A stretch of DNA of 64,000 nt from Pseudisothecium myosuroides (GCA_951799445.1 OX637287.1:16492224-16556223); one strand, 5' to 3'. Counted from the stretch's first letter, positions 23,758-37,238 are shown. Translations and numbers: made by a program. The notes: generated by a model from the letters alone, not told the origin.

Positions 23758-25511
23758 CCTATGTCACTTCGACTTCAAAATTTCATAACTAATTCCACAA
23801 AGCTCCAAAAAATATGAAACGACTTGGGTTAGATGTCAATTCCTCTTGTCTTTCAAGGAAAATTTATTGAAAAATATTTCGAGACGTTTCACCTCCCCAA
23901 AATTCAGTTTCATCTCTTAGATGAGCGATTTATGGACCTCCTACCTTATTCCCCAATCAGTCCCCTGCCTCACTCTCCCCGCATAGCATTGACATTTGGA
24001 CACCAACCGACATGAATTACATTTGTCAACTGGAGCACACTGAATCGAAGTATCACGCTGGAGTGAAGTCAATGTCAACTCCCTCACAGCATTCGGAGAA
24101 TCTACAGTGACAACTGGGTGCCACCTGGGCACAATTGCAACAGTCTTAATTTGTTAAGCTGGAGGGGAGGAGGGTTTGACTTTTGGCAGTCGCCGCAGGC
24201 TCAAGATAGTTTTTCTATTCATTACGACACTAAGTTAGGTGAGGTATGTGCATGCACCCAGAATCGGCCCCTGAAATGTACAAAGAAGCTTTCATTTCAA
24301 GTGGCAAATCCTTGTGCATGCAACGTACAGTAGGAGCATTTTTGAGCTCGAATGTCGAAGGGGTCAGAGATGGCTTGACAGTTTGATTTTCACTGTAAAA
24401 CAGCTGTTTCTGCTTCCTGAGCTGTTCTGTCCCAGTCACTGCTTGGCTGTCCAAACGTTTTAGAATTCCTGTGACGCATCAAGAACAGAAGAGCGGCGAC
24501 CCAAAGCTCGAGATTGCACCTGAGGTTCTTTGATGGTTATTATTACACCACCTGTAGTGTAGTGTACTTTCCTTGGAATCTTCTAGCGAATGCCAAATTC
24601 GAAACGTCCGAGAATGCAAATCCACTGTACATCTGTGACAAGGTCACAAGGATAATTCTACCTTGATAAGGTCCAGGATAGCAATTGTTGGGGACCTAAA
24701 AACCGAATCCCGCTAGACTTAAGCTTAATCTCCTTTACTGATCTCCATCACCAACACCAACTCCGTATTCATAAACTTGGCTGGAATTATTAGCACGTGC
24801 TGAGAGCATGACTTGGCTAAATGTCTACAGCTTAAATTTCTGAATGGAAATGCGGTACGTTATCTTCTGTCACTTGTACCGGTAGTGGTCTACTGTATAA
24901 CCTCCCACTTTAAGATTGCATAAGAAATTCATACTATTAGATTAACCTCCCACTGACAAAAAATTAGATCTCAAACAGATACCCAAAGATCTCTCCACTT
25001 CTCCCATAAACCACGCACGCCCCTACATACTAGTTAAAATACTTAAGGTGACAGATACAGTGTGCTGTTACACGGTGAAGGAAACATGTAAGGAGGAAAA
25101 TCAACTCAGTCTTTCTGGTTGGCTTAATTTATAAAGTGAATTGTTTACAACCAGCCGTTTGTGCTATACATGCCCCGCATAAGTAATGCGGTCTCTATCT
25201 GTTTCGTGAAGCTAGCCTTCACCGTCATCGAAACAACTGAACAATCCACGGCAACTAGCAACAAGCCGTTCGTTACACAGAGCAAACCCCTGTCAATGCA
25301 AATTACTGTAGAGTCGATCCAGCCAGTGCGTGCTCGATTCACATATCCATTTACAATGCCCCAGCGGACCAATCCACCTCAGAGCTCGTAGCTTCATTGC
25401 AGTCCTCGATCGATGCCAATACTCAAATGCTTAAATTAAAGAGGCCAAATCTGTACTAAGAGGCCAGAAAGATATTGAAAGATCTGTATTAGGTCTTAGA
25501 GGCCAGATCGA
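23758..25511. other. Downstream flank of the unrecognised gene; contains a dispersed repeat
   Basis: Composition is mixed rather than AT-rich. A block at about 24790-24912 (GAGCATGACTTGGCTAAATG … CCTCCCACTTTAAGATTGCA) recurs at 26505-26625 inside intron 3 of the neighbouring gene. A plus-strand frame at 25161-25391 has no recognisable domain. Confidence 0.4.
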
Positions 25512-28321
25512 TCATGAAGGAGGAGGAATGATAAGAGCATTACTTCGGGACGTCTTGCCCCTAAATTTTGACGCCACTCGCTCCACTTTCTTCCTGTACG
25601 TGACCACATCCTTTCCCACCAGGAGCTTCTTCTGCTGCAGACACGCCGTGAACATCTTGATCTCAAAACTCCAGTCGAGTCGGCCATGGAGCTCTTTCAC
25701 CACCTCAGTCGGCACCTCCCACGTCGCCTCGTTGATGTCTTCCAAATTCTTGAAGCGGACGACTTCCGGATTAGCAAACGGAAGCTCCGGAAGCTTTGCG
25801 TCGGAAGTCGTTGGATTCTCTTCACGGAATGGTTGCCCGTCTGCCCAGGTGCTCACCTTCCACGTCCACTCCACGGCTTTCTCCGCGCTCATAGGGTCAA
25901 ATGTTGCAGGCAACCATCTGTGCTTCACCACGCCATGAGTATCGTTCGAAGCTTGTGCAGAATGGGTACCGATTTCGCCAGTGAGTGAGGGTGAGGAAAG
26001 CAATGAAAGACGCTCGGTGACTCCCAGAGTGGCGTGCCGCTGCAAGTTGTAGGTTTCGGAAGGCAGGGCGGAGGTCTGGGTGCAGTGATGAGCCCATTTC
26101 TCCGAGGGGAAAACCTTGATTTCGATACTGTATACGAAGTGGCCGCGCGTGTCGGCGGTGTTGAAGCTCTGGGTAACGCCGAATTGAACCTCTTCCAGCA
26201 TCAGGTGCAGCTCCAGACGAGGAGTTCCTGCAAGTCTGCGAAAGCAATACCGGCAAACAGATCAATGCACTGATGAGGCAGCTGGGGTTCAAGGTTGAAT
26301 AGGTCGTTTCACAATTAGGTCATCTCAGCGTAATTCCAAACGGTTGAAGTTTGCATGCTTTATTTAAATGTCAAAGACTTTCTCGTTGCTTTTATAAGGT
26401 AAGTTAGAGGATACTGAAACCGTTAAATACGTGACCGCATGCCCATTACCGACCCCTGCTACCGACAACAACTTATTTATTTATACATTTCGTTGCAATT
26501 GGACTTATTAATAAGAGGTGTGAGCATGACTGGGCTAAATGTCTATGGTCACACGTCTTTGAATGTAAATGGGTTTGTGTACTGTCAATTATAGTGGAGT
26601 ACAACCTCCCACTTTGAAACCACATACGAGAGGTGAATGTGAAGTAAGAGATGGCAACAAGGCAACGTGAGAACGAATTTTCATTTTCACTTTTTTCATG
26701 TTTCACTTCTCATTCTTCATCTCTTCTTATGCAAATGTTTGAGATTTCTCTTGGGACTACCACCATTGGAAAACCTGTACCTTGAATACGCCGCACGTAA
26801 ACGAACATCAGCGTAAACCTCCTGTTCAACACTCTCGAGAGTGATTAAATCGTCAGCAGTTCTCAGGAATTCGGGTTCCGAAGGAGACTGTATTATGATT
26901 TGCTGTGGAGCAGAGACTCGAGCTGCAACCCACATTCACAAAAACAATGTCAGAAACCCTATCTTTCAGAGTACAACGAAACTCAAGCCTACCTCCACAA
27001 GCTGGCAGCACTTTACAATCAAGCAAATAAAATCAGGACGAGCTTGTCAATCATAACATTCTCTAACAAAGGAACTCTTAGGACCCCAAGTGGTGGCTAT
27101 CGTGATCAACAAGAGGACTAGCCAATGCTCCCTCAAGCAAGGTCTAACCAGCGACAATTATGTGGAATAGAGTTTTCAGAAAATTTGTAGAATCCCATTC
27201 AATGGCCTGGTCTGAAACCCACCATTTCTCAGGTTTTGCTAGAAATGAACTCTTTACATGCCATATGAGCTGAAGGTTTTCGGGGAATACCATGTCTTGC
27301 AATGTCTTCTGCAAATGGATGGGGTCTTAGAGATGCTTTGGGGCTGTAAGGTGAATATGCATCCACCACCAGGCTTTGCGTTCTCTTGATGTCGTTTTCT
27401 TCTGGCTCTTGTTGGGCTTTGCGCAGAACAAATTTGCCACCTTTGCCATCCTCACTCATCATCAATCCACGATTCTTGAGCTCATTCGAAAGCTTAGGGT
27501 TGTCCACTATGACAACGCCACAATTTGTGACAAGCTCCACAAGCTGATCCATGGAAACTTGTTGTAGTTCCTGGAAATCACCGTCCTTTCACACAAAGGC
27601 TATGTAATTTAGTTTTAGTCGCCCTCATTTCGGCAGACCCCAATTTTCCTAGCTCTGGGACATACGAATCAAAACGACAATGCGCAGAGAGCACAACTAA
27701 TCCTCTTTTGACGCCAAACAACAAGGAGTTTGCAGTGTGCAACGTAACATTCTTTGGCAACTCCATTTAAACCCTGAATGCTCAAGCTAAAAATCGAAAT
27801 TCCACTTCGGAAAATGATAATCAATCATGATAACTTTCACAGCATATGTCAATCGTAAAAAAATGGAACATATGATGTCTTTTTCTTGAAACGTGTATAT
27901 TGTTCCTTTTCAGTCTTGAAGCTTCCAAAACAATTCATTTTAACTCTTTTAGAAATGGAAACGACCACTTGTGACCAATTGGGCACTCGGGGGTTTACAC
28001 TCCTTGAATTCGCATCATCAACACCCAACCATGCTAAGCATTTCGAGAAAATTTGGCCTAAATCAATGAACCTTTCTACGGGAATCAGGTGCCAGAGCTT
28101 TGAACTCCCTTTTCATTGGCTTTGCCAAAGAAGCTACATGACGCCAAGTGCTATTTGAAATTATTAAGAAGTCAAGAAACTTAACGTTCATTCAAAGGAA
28201 TCACAAACATTCTCTCACAGAAAAGGACAAAAGATCTTCCAGTTTCCAAAGCGTTCCAAGAATGCCTTACCTCAATAGGTTTTCCAGGTAGCTGGGAACC
28301 ACGATCCTCTGTAATCGTCAT
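25512..28321 (-). CDS. Unrecognised 4-exon gene, 409-residue protein
   Basis: Exons in transcription order: 28321-28271, 27570-27258, 26922-26781, 26235-25512. Junctions are GT-AG and phases 0/1/2 are consistent, which together with the open 724-nt last exon makes this a solid model. The start ATG opens MTITEDRGSQLPGKPIE. The middle is charged and Pro/Ser-containing (residues about 50-125). About 125-185 look like a folded segment (LRTADDLITLESVEQEVYAD, then LELHLMLEEVQFGVTQSF). The C-terminal third is rich in Lys/Glu/Trp (TWEVPTEVVKELHGRLDWSF) and ends PPPS. I see no signal peptide, membrane segment or familiar catalytic motif, and I do not recognise the family. Intron 1 is about 700 bp and contains a 62-codon open frame that is not used. 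An alternative acceptor at 27585 would add five residues. Confidence 0.75.
26505..26625. repeat. Dispersed repeat copy inside intron 3
   Basis: Shares GAGCATGACT(T/G)GGCTAAATG, a CTACTGT/TACTGTC region and CCTCCCACTTT with 24790-24912, in the same orientation. Probably a fragment of an unclassified mobile element. Confidence 0.6.
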
Positions 28322-30915
28322 TGTGAAAAGTCTATGGCAGAGCGATCCTGTTTGTTGACGCGTCGGACGATAAATCAAATCTCCAGACGAGTCCTATCAG
28401 TCTACCTCCAAGGCCAGCAGGTAATCTGAACCATAACACCTCAACACTTTCAAACATCAACTTACGCTGTCAACACAAGCTAGTAGACTCAATCAAGCCT
28501 CCAGACATACCCCCCCAAAAGTTCGTACACCACATGCCACCCACTCGCACGAAGTTTGCAAACGATTGACTGTCGAAGCTATACCACAACGCAACTCTGC
28601 ACTGAACCCTGATTAGGAACCACCGTTTGGAGTGCATCCGAAACTGCAAAACCAATGCAATTGATCAAACTGAAAGTCTGCTCGATCAATGCACCAACAA
28701 ACGCAGAGTGAGTGAGTGAGATTGCAACCAGCTGAGCTAAGTTTATCGTGAAAGTTGAACAGGAAGATCAAGGAAACGGATGAGGAAAATGCAGGAAAGT
28801 GAGATATTATAATTATGGAATAAAGATCTTTGCATTGAGGAGGGGACCGTGATTTGCACGCCGAGATCAATGCAAAGGAGCATTGATCGATTTCAGTACT
28901 GTTGATGGTTCGGCCATTGAACAGGTCCCGTCCACGCGGCTGCCATAGCAGGAATTGGGGGAGCACAAGTCCCGGGATGAGGTGGCCATGTCATGTGATT
29001 CGTGAGCTTCATTACAGTAGTTTTTTGGCACAGATTCTGACCAAAGGATTCCGAAGAAAATTGCCAAGTGTCAGTCTCACGCCTCTGTCAGTGAGCCCCA
29101 AGACTGATAAATATGAGTTACGTTATATCCATCCAGGATATGCAGTAAACCGAAGAAGGCGATTTGAGTACAGTATAGTGTTCCGCAAAAGTCTAAGAGG
29201 GACTACTCAGTATTCTGAAGAATGAAGAATTGCATTCAAAGGTCCAATGAGGTAGTGACGTGATTGTAAGAATCACTTAGGTAGTTTGGTTACTTTTGGG
29301 GATTTTTTTCAGCGAGTACTTTGAGTACTATAGCACTTTGGTACTTAAATACGTTGTTGCATATTTTGACTTTGTGGCTAAAATTGCACATACATAACAC
29401 TTTCTATGATAGTATACATAGGTGCATGAAGCACTCTTGAAGATCAAGGGCCAAAACGAGGAATATAATCTTTTGTGAGAGTAGAGGAAGTTAAGCCATC
29501 TCATCCTTTTCTAAATACTAGGTCTCTTTTCAAGTTGAATACCAAAAAATTGTAGATTCAAATTTTCAATTGTTCAAAGTTCAAACATGTATGTGGTGAA
29601 AGAAGCAAACTTTGTATATGGCAAGAAGAAAAATAAATTATTATTTTTGAAATTCCTTAGATTGCATAGTTTAAGTCCTTTAGAAGAGCATCTTCATTAT
29701 AACTCCAAAATTACATGCACCCCAATGTCCCATGTCCCATGTCCTATCCCATATGGATATGAATATGGTATAAATATAATGTGAATTATGAATACAATGC
29801 AAAGACACAATATAAATGGATACAAATACAAAGTGTGGATATGGATACTAATATGTCTCAATTTCATTATGCCATAGCTTTTACAACACTGAAGAAAGAC
29901 ATCTATATAGTATTGATTCTATTGAGATTTAAAAAACACAAGAGGCTGTCTTTGAGGGTGCTTACTTTTGGACAAGTGGTTTTTTGTTCATAACTTTTGC
30001 ATCATTTGTCCATTTGCGTGAAATTTGGAATGAAGGTACATGTAGTAGTTGCAAACATTGAGTAATTTTTTCAAATTTTTTCAAATTAGTTTACTATTTT
30101 TAACATGCCCTTGATTGGATGTCTACCTTGGCTATTTTAAGGGGTTTTAGTCCTATTTTTGATCCAAGAATGCGAATTTGAAGCCACAAATTGGACATGT
30201 TGGAGGTCTACTAACATTATAAGGACTGAAGATGAGTTTTTATGAAAATAGCAACATGTCAATTGCACAATGGGATCAAAGTGACCTTCCTTAAAGAGCA
30301 AAGGCTACGAAGAAAGAAAAAAATCCTACAAGAATTCTTTGGTGCAATGCGAGCACAATCTTCTCTAGCAAAATGGCTTTTTACGGAATTTTTTGAATTT
30401 TTTTTGAATTACTGAAAATGAAAAGGTCTACAAACCCCCTTTTTTGCTATTTTTTGCTCCCAGTGGCTTATGTAGTACCTTGCAAAAGTCTATAGTACTG
30501 CATAATACTGAGTCGACGATATAGATCTGCACGTGCCCTGAATCGATCAATGGTTTAGATTAGTAAGGGTGTTGGTGACACATACATAGTATTGGTGGTC
30601 CTACGGCCAATAACTGTGTTTTTGAACCAAAAACATGAAGTATTTCTTGCAATCACCCTTGAATATTGCAAAATTGCAGTGGATGTGGTTGCAAGAAAGA
30701 CCTACCATTTTTGCCATAACCTTTTGACAAAAACACAGATTTTGTTTACCAATACTATAAATACTTTGTAGTGGAACAATCTCAGTTATTAAGAGGTAAA
30801 ATCAACGGCTAAAAGTATTGTTGCAAGTACTATGAACTACTTGCAAGAACTAAAATAATATTATGAGAATAAAAAAGATAGTTTGTCATAGAAAATGGAT
30901 ACAATGAGGTATAAA
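28322..30915. other. 5' flank of the unrecognised gene and AT-rich intergenic DNA
   Basis: From 28322 to about 29230 the DNA is mixed in composition and likely holds the promoter and leader. A GAGTGAGTGAGTGAG run lies at about 28706. Beyond that it is AT-rich. A terminus TATTTCTTGCAATCACCC near 30636-30653 belongs to the ATTGCAAGAAAC family but lacks a clear partner. Confidence 0.35.
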
Positions 30916-31840
30916 TTAACCCCTAAAGGACCAGCTTGCTATTTTTACCAACATAGCGATTTTGAGTAGGTATGTGTGACTAGAAATTTTCATATTTTAG
31001 GACCAAATTTGAATAGAAGTTGTAGACAAGGAATATTTTTCATGTGAACAAAATTTTATGACATTTGGAAATATGAGTCAAAAGTTATGGCCTAATATGC
31101 TACTTTTTTTCTCAGCCGGGCAGTTTGGACAGATCTGAAAAAATCACTTTTTTCATAAACAAAATTTTAAATTGGTTTTCTAGATTTATATATTTAAGGA
31201 AAACTTTGAATCATTCAGTTTTGATTAAAGACTCAAAAGTTATGAGGAATTTTAGTTTGCGGGCAGTTACAGATTCTCTACTCTAAAATAAACTTTGAAG
31301 TTGTTTATTTCACTCAATTTTCAATATTTGTGGAAAAAAACAAAATAATAGGATGTAGATTGTTTATTACAACATTACAACCATTGGAATTGACATTTTT
31401 CAATTTCATAATTAACTTCTTAATAATTTAGTGCTTTGAATCATTTTCTACTTCTTTCTACTTACTATTTTTTTCCTATATGTTGTACAATTCCAAATGA
31501 TCTGAAATTTTTCAAGAATGTAGCCAATTTGCTCTAAAGCATGAATCCAAAGAGTAACCACCATTTTGAATATTTTTTCATATAAATGTGACCTTGTGAA
31601 TTGCATCTTCCAATTTTTTGCAAGGCCAAAAAAAGGATTTTCGTCAACTCATATGTTAATATCTTGCAAATCACATGGTGAAAAATTCTGAAATTTGTAC
31701 TACATCCTCTCAAACCATCTCAGTACAAGATCCTACAGTTATATGTGTCCAAAAAATGCTTTTTTTCCAAAATTTAGTACTTGTGCTCAAGATGGTAGTT
31801 TTGGAGTGTTTGGGGAAAACATAGTCAAGGAACTTGAGGG
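30916..31840 (-). mobile_element. TTAA-flanked non-autonomous element, copy E (old, right end lost)
   Basis: It begins TTAACCCCTAAAGGACCAGC. Its interior follows the family block order in reverse, ending with AGTACAAGATCCTACAGTTA … GATGGTAGTTTTGGAGTGTTT. This is a diverged form of the block next to the opposite terminus of copies B to D. The right TTAA is not recognisable, so the end is approximate. Confidence 0.6.
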
Positions 31841-34603
31841 CATAACATTGAGTAGCCTGAAGAGAGGCTGCCTTTGCCTCTCTTTAGGCATCATCCATCT
31901 AAACGCATCCAAATCTGAATGTTATGACACTCATGGTCTTGCACAAATGAATTAATGTTTATTGTTTTCAAGTAATGGCAGATTTCTTAATGGAATGCTT
32001 TGACGTTACTCAATTAAGTTACTGAATTAAGTTAATTGAAGACTACTTTACTTACATGCTTGCTTACATGTTTACAATTAAGTAATGGTAGATGGGCTGG
32101 CAATCAGAGCATGTTTACTTACACCCAACCCATTTGCCATGATCCATTAAGCACCCAGTGCAACTTGGCTACCCAAATTTCTGACAATTGTTTCTAGTTA
32201 TTGATATGATGTGGAATATTCCACATCATTTTGTCAGACTAGAGGCACTGGCAGTAGTGGCTACAGAATGTTATGGGGTTAATAAGAAATAAGAAATCAT
32301 GAAAAATAAAGAAATAAAAATTGGCAATTTGTGAACACTTGACGGTGATCAAATTTCACCAAAAGATCAAATTTGAAACCATCTTTAATGTTCAAAAATG
32401 CACACATAAAGGAGCCATATTTGCATGAACATGGTGAATATAAAATAATGTACTTTTAGATACCTGTTGGTAGGCACACACATGCCATGTGGGAATAAAC
32501 CTCAAAAATTTCAGTTCTAAATCATTAATTTTGGATACTCCCTCACACTAAAAATTCCTAAACCTCAACATATGTTATACAATGAAACCTCTCATAATGC
32601 AAATTCCCTACTTGCATAACTAACTATAGTTCTTTATTTGCATACTCCTTGTGTGCATAAAGTCTACTACACAAAGCATTAATGGAGGTGATTGTGTCAT
32701 ACATCACTAATTTTTTTAGTTGAACAACCAATTTGAACCAATCAAATACAATTACTGTACTTCATGAGCATGTTTAATTAATTGGATTTTGACACTTAAG
32801 CTTCTTTATGTGCATATAACTAAAATATTCTTCCACCGTTCCCATGCAATAAGGGAAGTTTGATTGTATTATTAAAATTGACTTTTAAATATAAAATTAT
32901 TTTTTTTAATTTAAAAAAAATAAGGGATATGATTACAAACAAGAGAGTCATCTCCAATAAAAATTTCAAGTTTATTGGGCTCATCCTTCAAAATTTGTAG
33001 TGGATGAAAACTTGGTCATTCTAAATGTGATAGAATATTATACCAGTCTTTCTTGCAGTCACCTAGTGGGGTGCACTAGAAGAGGAGTGAATTCAAAAGA
33101 AACATCAACTATGAAAATTATTATACATGGATATGAGACTTTGCATGTCCGTGTGCAATGCATGTGATTTTAAATAATAATATTTATGTTTAATGCACTA
33201 TAAATTGTTAGTTTTTGACAATTAATTTGTATTCAAAATACAAGCAATCGCAAGCTATAGTCCACTAGTTCATAAACAAGCTCATTATGCATTTTTGATT
33301 CTTGTCTAGTCAATGTGTTCTTTTACCTATATTTATTGAATTTTAATTTTGAAACCATTTAAAAAAAATTTGGTATTGAATTATTATAAAATTCAAAAGA
33401 GTTAGATTTAAAATTATGTATACATAAATAATAACTTCATTTTCATTTTCCAAAACAAATTATCTTGGAGATATAGAATTATTAAATCCCTCATTTAATA
33501 ATACTTTGAGGATTAAAAAGGAAATATTTTAATTTCATATTTAGAATTTTTTTTATAAAGCCCACCTAAAGATTTGCACAATTGCACTCACAATGTCATC
33601 TAAAAAATAAAAAGCACAGAAAATTTTGATATAGAAAAAAAAAATCTTCTACAAAATATTATCATAAAAGGTTCAATTGTTTCAAATTAAATATGATAAA
33701 ATATTTAATGATTCCCTTTTACATATTTATCTACCACACAATTTTGCGCTATAAATTTGATTTGTAATTTTTTTTCTTTAATTTTTTTTAGTTTTTGGAG
33801 TGCTTTGAGGAAGTGTAATATTGCAACAATGCTTTGGTCTTCTAATAATGCCTTGTTAAAACTATTAGAGGATTTTTTTTTCAAATTTCTATATTTTTCT
33901 CAATAAATGAGATTATGTTTTATCATTTTTTTGGAAAATAATAGGTCACAATTTAATGGGTGATCTTTTGATACTTTGAGAATTCCAAAGAAACAATGAA
34001 AGTAGTAAGATGCAACATGAAAACTAGTGCACCGTACCATACAAAAGCCCATGTGTCCTAATCTTTAGGAATTTATTACAACAACAATAAAATATCGATT
34101 TGACTTATTTTGTCACTATTTGTTTTCACATTGGGGTGCAATAATTGCAATTAAAGTTAGAGTATCACGTTTTTGACAAACTAAATAGATCACTAATTTT
34201 ATTAAATTTGCACAATTTGAAGCTCAAGATTTTGTGATTTTTATAATATAGAGCTCTCAAAACTTGGACCAATATAGATTTTTGTTCCAACCTTATTTTT
34301 TGAAAAGTGCCAAACTTGTGTAGTTGCATCAATTTAATATTAGAGAAAAAATGAGCTCTTAGATGGGCCATTAGGCATTGACAAACCAAGCTTCCACCTA
34401 TTGTTAGTAGAATAGGAATTTTAGGAAATGTGTTATACTCAAGTTCTCAACTTGTGTGAATTTCCCAAATGAAGACATCCACGTTAAACCATATGGCATG
34501 TGGGCATGTGGGCATGTGGCCCTGTTCAGTATAAGAACATATTTTTTTCCTAGTTTGGAAGACTTTATTCTAATTTTGACTTTTTTGAATGTTGAATTAT
34601 TTC
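31841..34603. other. AT-rich gene-free stretch
   Basis: No gene is seen. CCAGTCTTTCTTGCAGTCACC at about 33043-33063 is an approximate inverse of GTGGTTGCAAGAAAGACC at 30684. The two may bound an old 2.4-kb element that contains copy E. Confidence 0.35.
32206..32229. repeat. Perfect 24-bp palindrome
   Basis: ATGATGTGGAATATTCCACATCAT minus its outermost bases reads TGATGTGGAA/TTCCACATCA. It is flanked loosely by CTGACAA on the left and TTGTCAG on the right. It may be a collapsed inverted repeat or a protein-binding dyad. Confidence 0.6.
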
Positions 34604-34890
34604 CATTAGATGGGACTCGGGGATCTTGGAGGGCTGCGAGTTTCCCTGTGTTCCCAAAGTGTTAGAACGCTGCGGGAACGCGTTGCAGCAGCTGGCTGAT
34701 GTGGCACAGCAACTGCCACGTCGTTTTTGAAAAAATTAATTAATTAATTTTTTGCTCAAAATGATATTTGAATTTTTTATTTTTTTATTTTTTAATATTT
34801 TCTGACAGCCATACCGTTGTTCTTAAAATCGGGCCAGATTAGAGAACGACCCTAAAACGGCCCTCCGAAGACCCCAAAAAACATCTAATG
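34604..34890. mobile_element. TIR element, CATTAGATG family copy 1
   Basis: The left end CATTAGATGGGACTCGGGGA and the inverse right end (CCCCAAAAAACATCTAATG) form imperfect TIRs of about 33 bp. The interior matches 50226-50519 throughout (GGCTGATGTGGCACA, CCGTTGTTC, CGGCCCTCC). No target duplication or coding region was found. Confidence 0.78.
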
Positions 34891-35149
34891 CTTTTCTAAT
34901 AAGTTTGATACAAATGACAACATGTGGCTTGGTAGGGTGGTGAGGGTGCACTAGTACTAGACAAAGGGGACCACAAATATTTTGAAAAATTTGCAAATGA
35001 TGACATGTGATCTGGCAAAGTGCATGATAGACATGTTGAGGTATTTCCAAATAAAAAATGAGCACAAGAAACTAATAACTCAGAAAAGGACCTTCGATTT
35101 GGATCCAATCAGATTGTGTTCTTTCCCAAATAGTTTGATAGCCTATGAT

Positions 35150-35382
35150 GCTATACAAAATAGTGAAATTAGGTTGCCCTTACAATTAGGTTGCCTTACT
35201 CCAAGAAAGTTACTTAAAAAGTCAACAATTATTTCTACATATACTTCCCTTTGTGCACATGAAGGTTCATGAATCCCAATTACAACAATACTTAATTTAA
35301 AAGTAGTATAAATATTCATATAGTGTCAAATGTCGAGAAATTAGTATAAAGCAACCTAATTTCAATATTTTTTGTATATAGC
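35150..35382. mobile_element. Short TIR element, relative of 15113-15373
   Basis: GCTATACAAAATAGTGAAAT followed by TAGGTTGCC at the left is matched inverted by GCAACCTAATTTCAATATTT and TTGTATATAGC at the right. An internal ACAATTAGGTTGCCTTAC repeat is shared with the 15-kb copy. Confidence 0.6.
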
Positions 35383-35480
35383 TAGTCCAATTGAATTGGC
35401 CCAGTACTATCATAATTCTCCAATAACACTTTAAAGACTTTGACATGTCAACTATTGTAAGCGCAAATAGGGGAATAAAT

Positions 35481-35589
35481 TCTCAAGTTTCCTCTTGAAA
35501 AGTACAAATTAATTCAATTCAGACCCCCTTTGTCTCTCAAGTTTCTTCTTGAAAAGTACAAATTAATTCAATTTAGACCCCCTTTTGTC
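35481..35589. repeat. Tandem repeat, two units of about 54 bp
   Basis: Each unit starts TCTCAAGTTTC(C/T)TCTTG, continues AAAAGTACAAATTAATTCAA and ends AGACCCCCTTT. Divergence is very low, so the duplication is recent. Confidence 0.85.
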
Positions 35590-36030
35590 TCTCATGAAGC
35601 GGCCCTCCAAAGGCCCAAATTTTCTCTAATGTGAAATTGATGTTGAAGGTGATGTCATTTAATGCATCCAAAATTCATCAATTTTGTTCATTTTGAGAAA
35701 TTAAATAGACTGAAGTATGCATTTTGGGGGGCTGCTTGTGAATAGGATTAAGGCTTCTTAGTGAGTTTCTTAGTGAGCTTCTTATGAATCAAATAATTTT
35801 AGGCTTTTGTGGATCTTCTTTCTATAAGAAACTTAGCTTTTCATTATTCCAAGATTTCAAGAATTATGGTTCAAATCTTTTTAATATTTATTTGTAAAAC
35901 TATCTATTTAATATAATGCACATACAAAAATGGCATCTAAGGACATTATTAGATATTCCAAATGATTATTTTAAAGATTTTATGTAAAAATAATACAACT
36001 TTCTTTTTCAACTAAAAATCTTAATAAAAT

Positions 36031-36892
36031 TTGTAGGGTAATTGCAAGAAACACATACTTGACTACTTGTACTATATATTTCTTGTCACTCTTTGAATGC
36101 GGAAGTAGTTTCTAACATAAATATTGCAAAAATGATCCAATAAACATGAAATTCATAATGAAGGTTTATATAAAAATTGTCAACGTACTTGAATTTTTTC
36201 TATTTTTTCAAAATTCATTTAGTTTGTCGAAGTGAATTTCAAATACAATATGTCATACATTTGATTTTGGGTTTTTTTAGTACTACTGAATACCCAACAT
36301 GAAGAATTTATATCTCAAATTTGGAGAGTCTACTTCTATAAGCAATGTACACCTTCTTAAAAGAGGAATTTCAAAAAGTGTGCTTCAAGTTTCTTATGCA
36401 TTTTCCTAAAGTGTGCTTTAGTCAGCATTAATTTTGAACAATTAAAAATTATAACTGTGTGATCTCTTGGGGCTTACCTCTCTCCAATGAGTTGACAACA
36501 ATGACCACTTTTATCTTGAATTTTTGAAGTGGATTTTGTAATTTAAAAAAATGAAAATATAGAAGTCTCTATTTTTAGTAAAAAAAGCACTTTGTCTCAG
36601 AGTAGTACATCAAGGTACTATATAGCATTGAATAGTATTGGTGGAAAACAAAATACAAAGGCACATGATACTCCCCCATCGGAAACAATGAACAAATTTT
36701 GTCATTCCTACCATCCAATGATAAATGTACACGTGTCGGCGAGGCAATAGGTCAACAATCACACCAATAATCCACATTTTATAATCCATATGCCTGATAG
36801 TACTCACAATACTTGTAGTATCCATAGTATTGACTAACAAAGAATCCTAAACGCAAAAAATTAAGTGTAAAAGTTTCTTGCAATCCCTTGTA
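36031..36892. mobile_element. TIR element, ATTGCAAGAAAC family copy 2
   Basis: The left terminus GGGTAATTGCAAGAAACAC and the right terminus GTTTCTTGCAATCCC are inverted, flanked by TTGTA on both sides (36031-36035, 36888-36892). The interior shares the AGTACTACTGAATACCC region with the element at 20791-21537. No transposase. Confidence 0.7.
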
Positions 36893-37151
36893 GAATTGTT
36901 CAATTGTGATGAAATTCTTTCCAGGAACATAATGTACCCAAAAGATGCAAATGTTTGTTCTCCCCCCTTCTCCGGAAAAATCGAGAGCCGTTGATCTCTC
37001 TCAAGAATTTTTTTTGCCCCAAGTTCTCCAATGCCGTTGATCTTCAAAAAACATTTACCAATGATTGGTGAAACAATCTTGGCGGTCGGATACATATACG
37101 TAAACAGAATGCGGATATGGATACATAATACAGGATACATATGCAGATTTC

Positions 37152-37238
<87 letters not shown>

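Noticed and set aside
27578..27766. 62-codon minus-strand frame starting MELPKNVTLH, next to exon 2 of the unrecognised gene
   Set aside because: It ends at a stop one frame away from exon 2 and lies inside intron 1. The exon 1 to exon 2 junction at 28271/27570 fits in phase without it.
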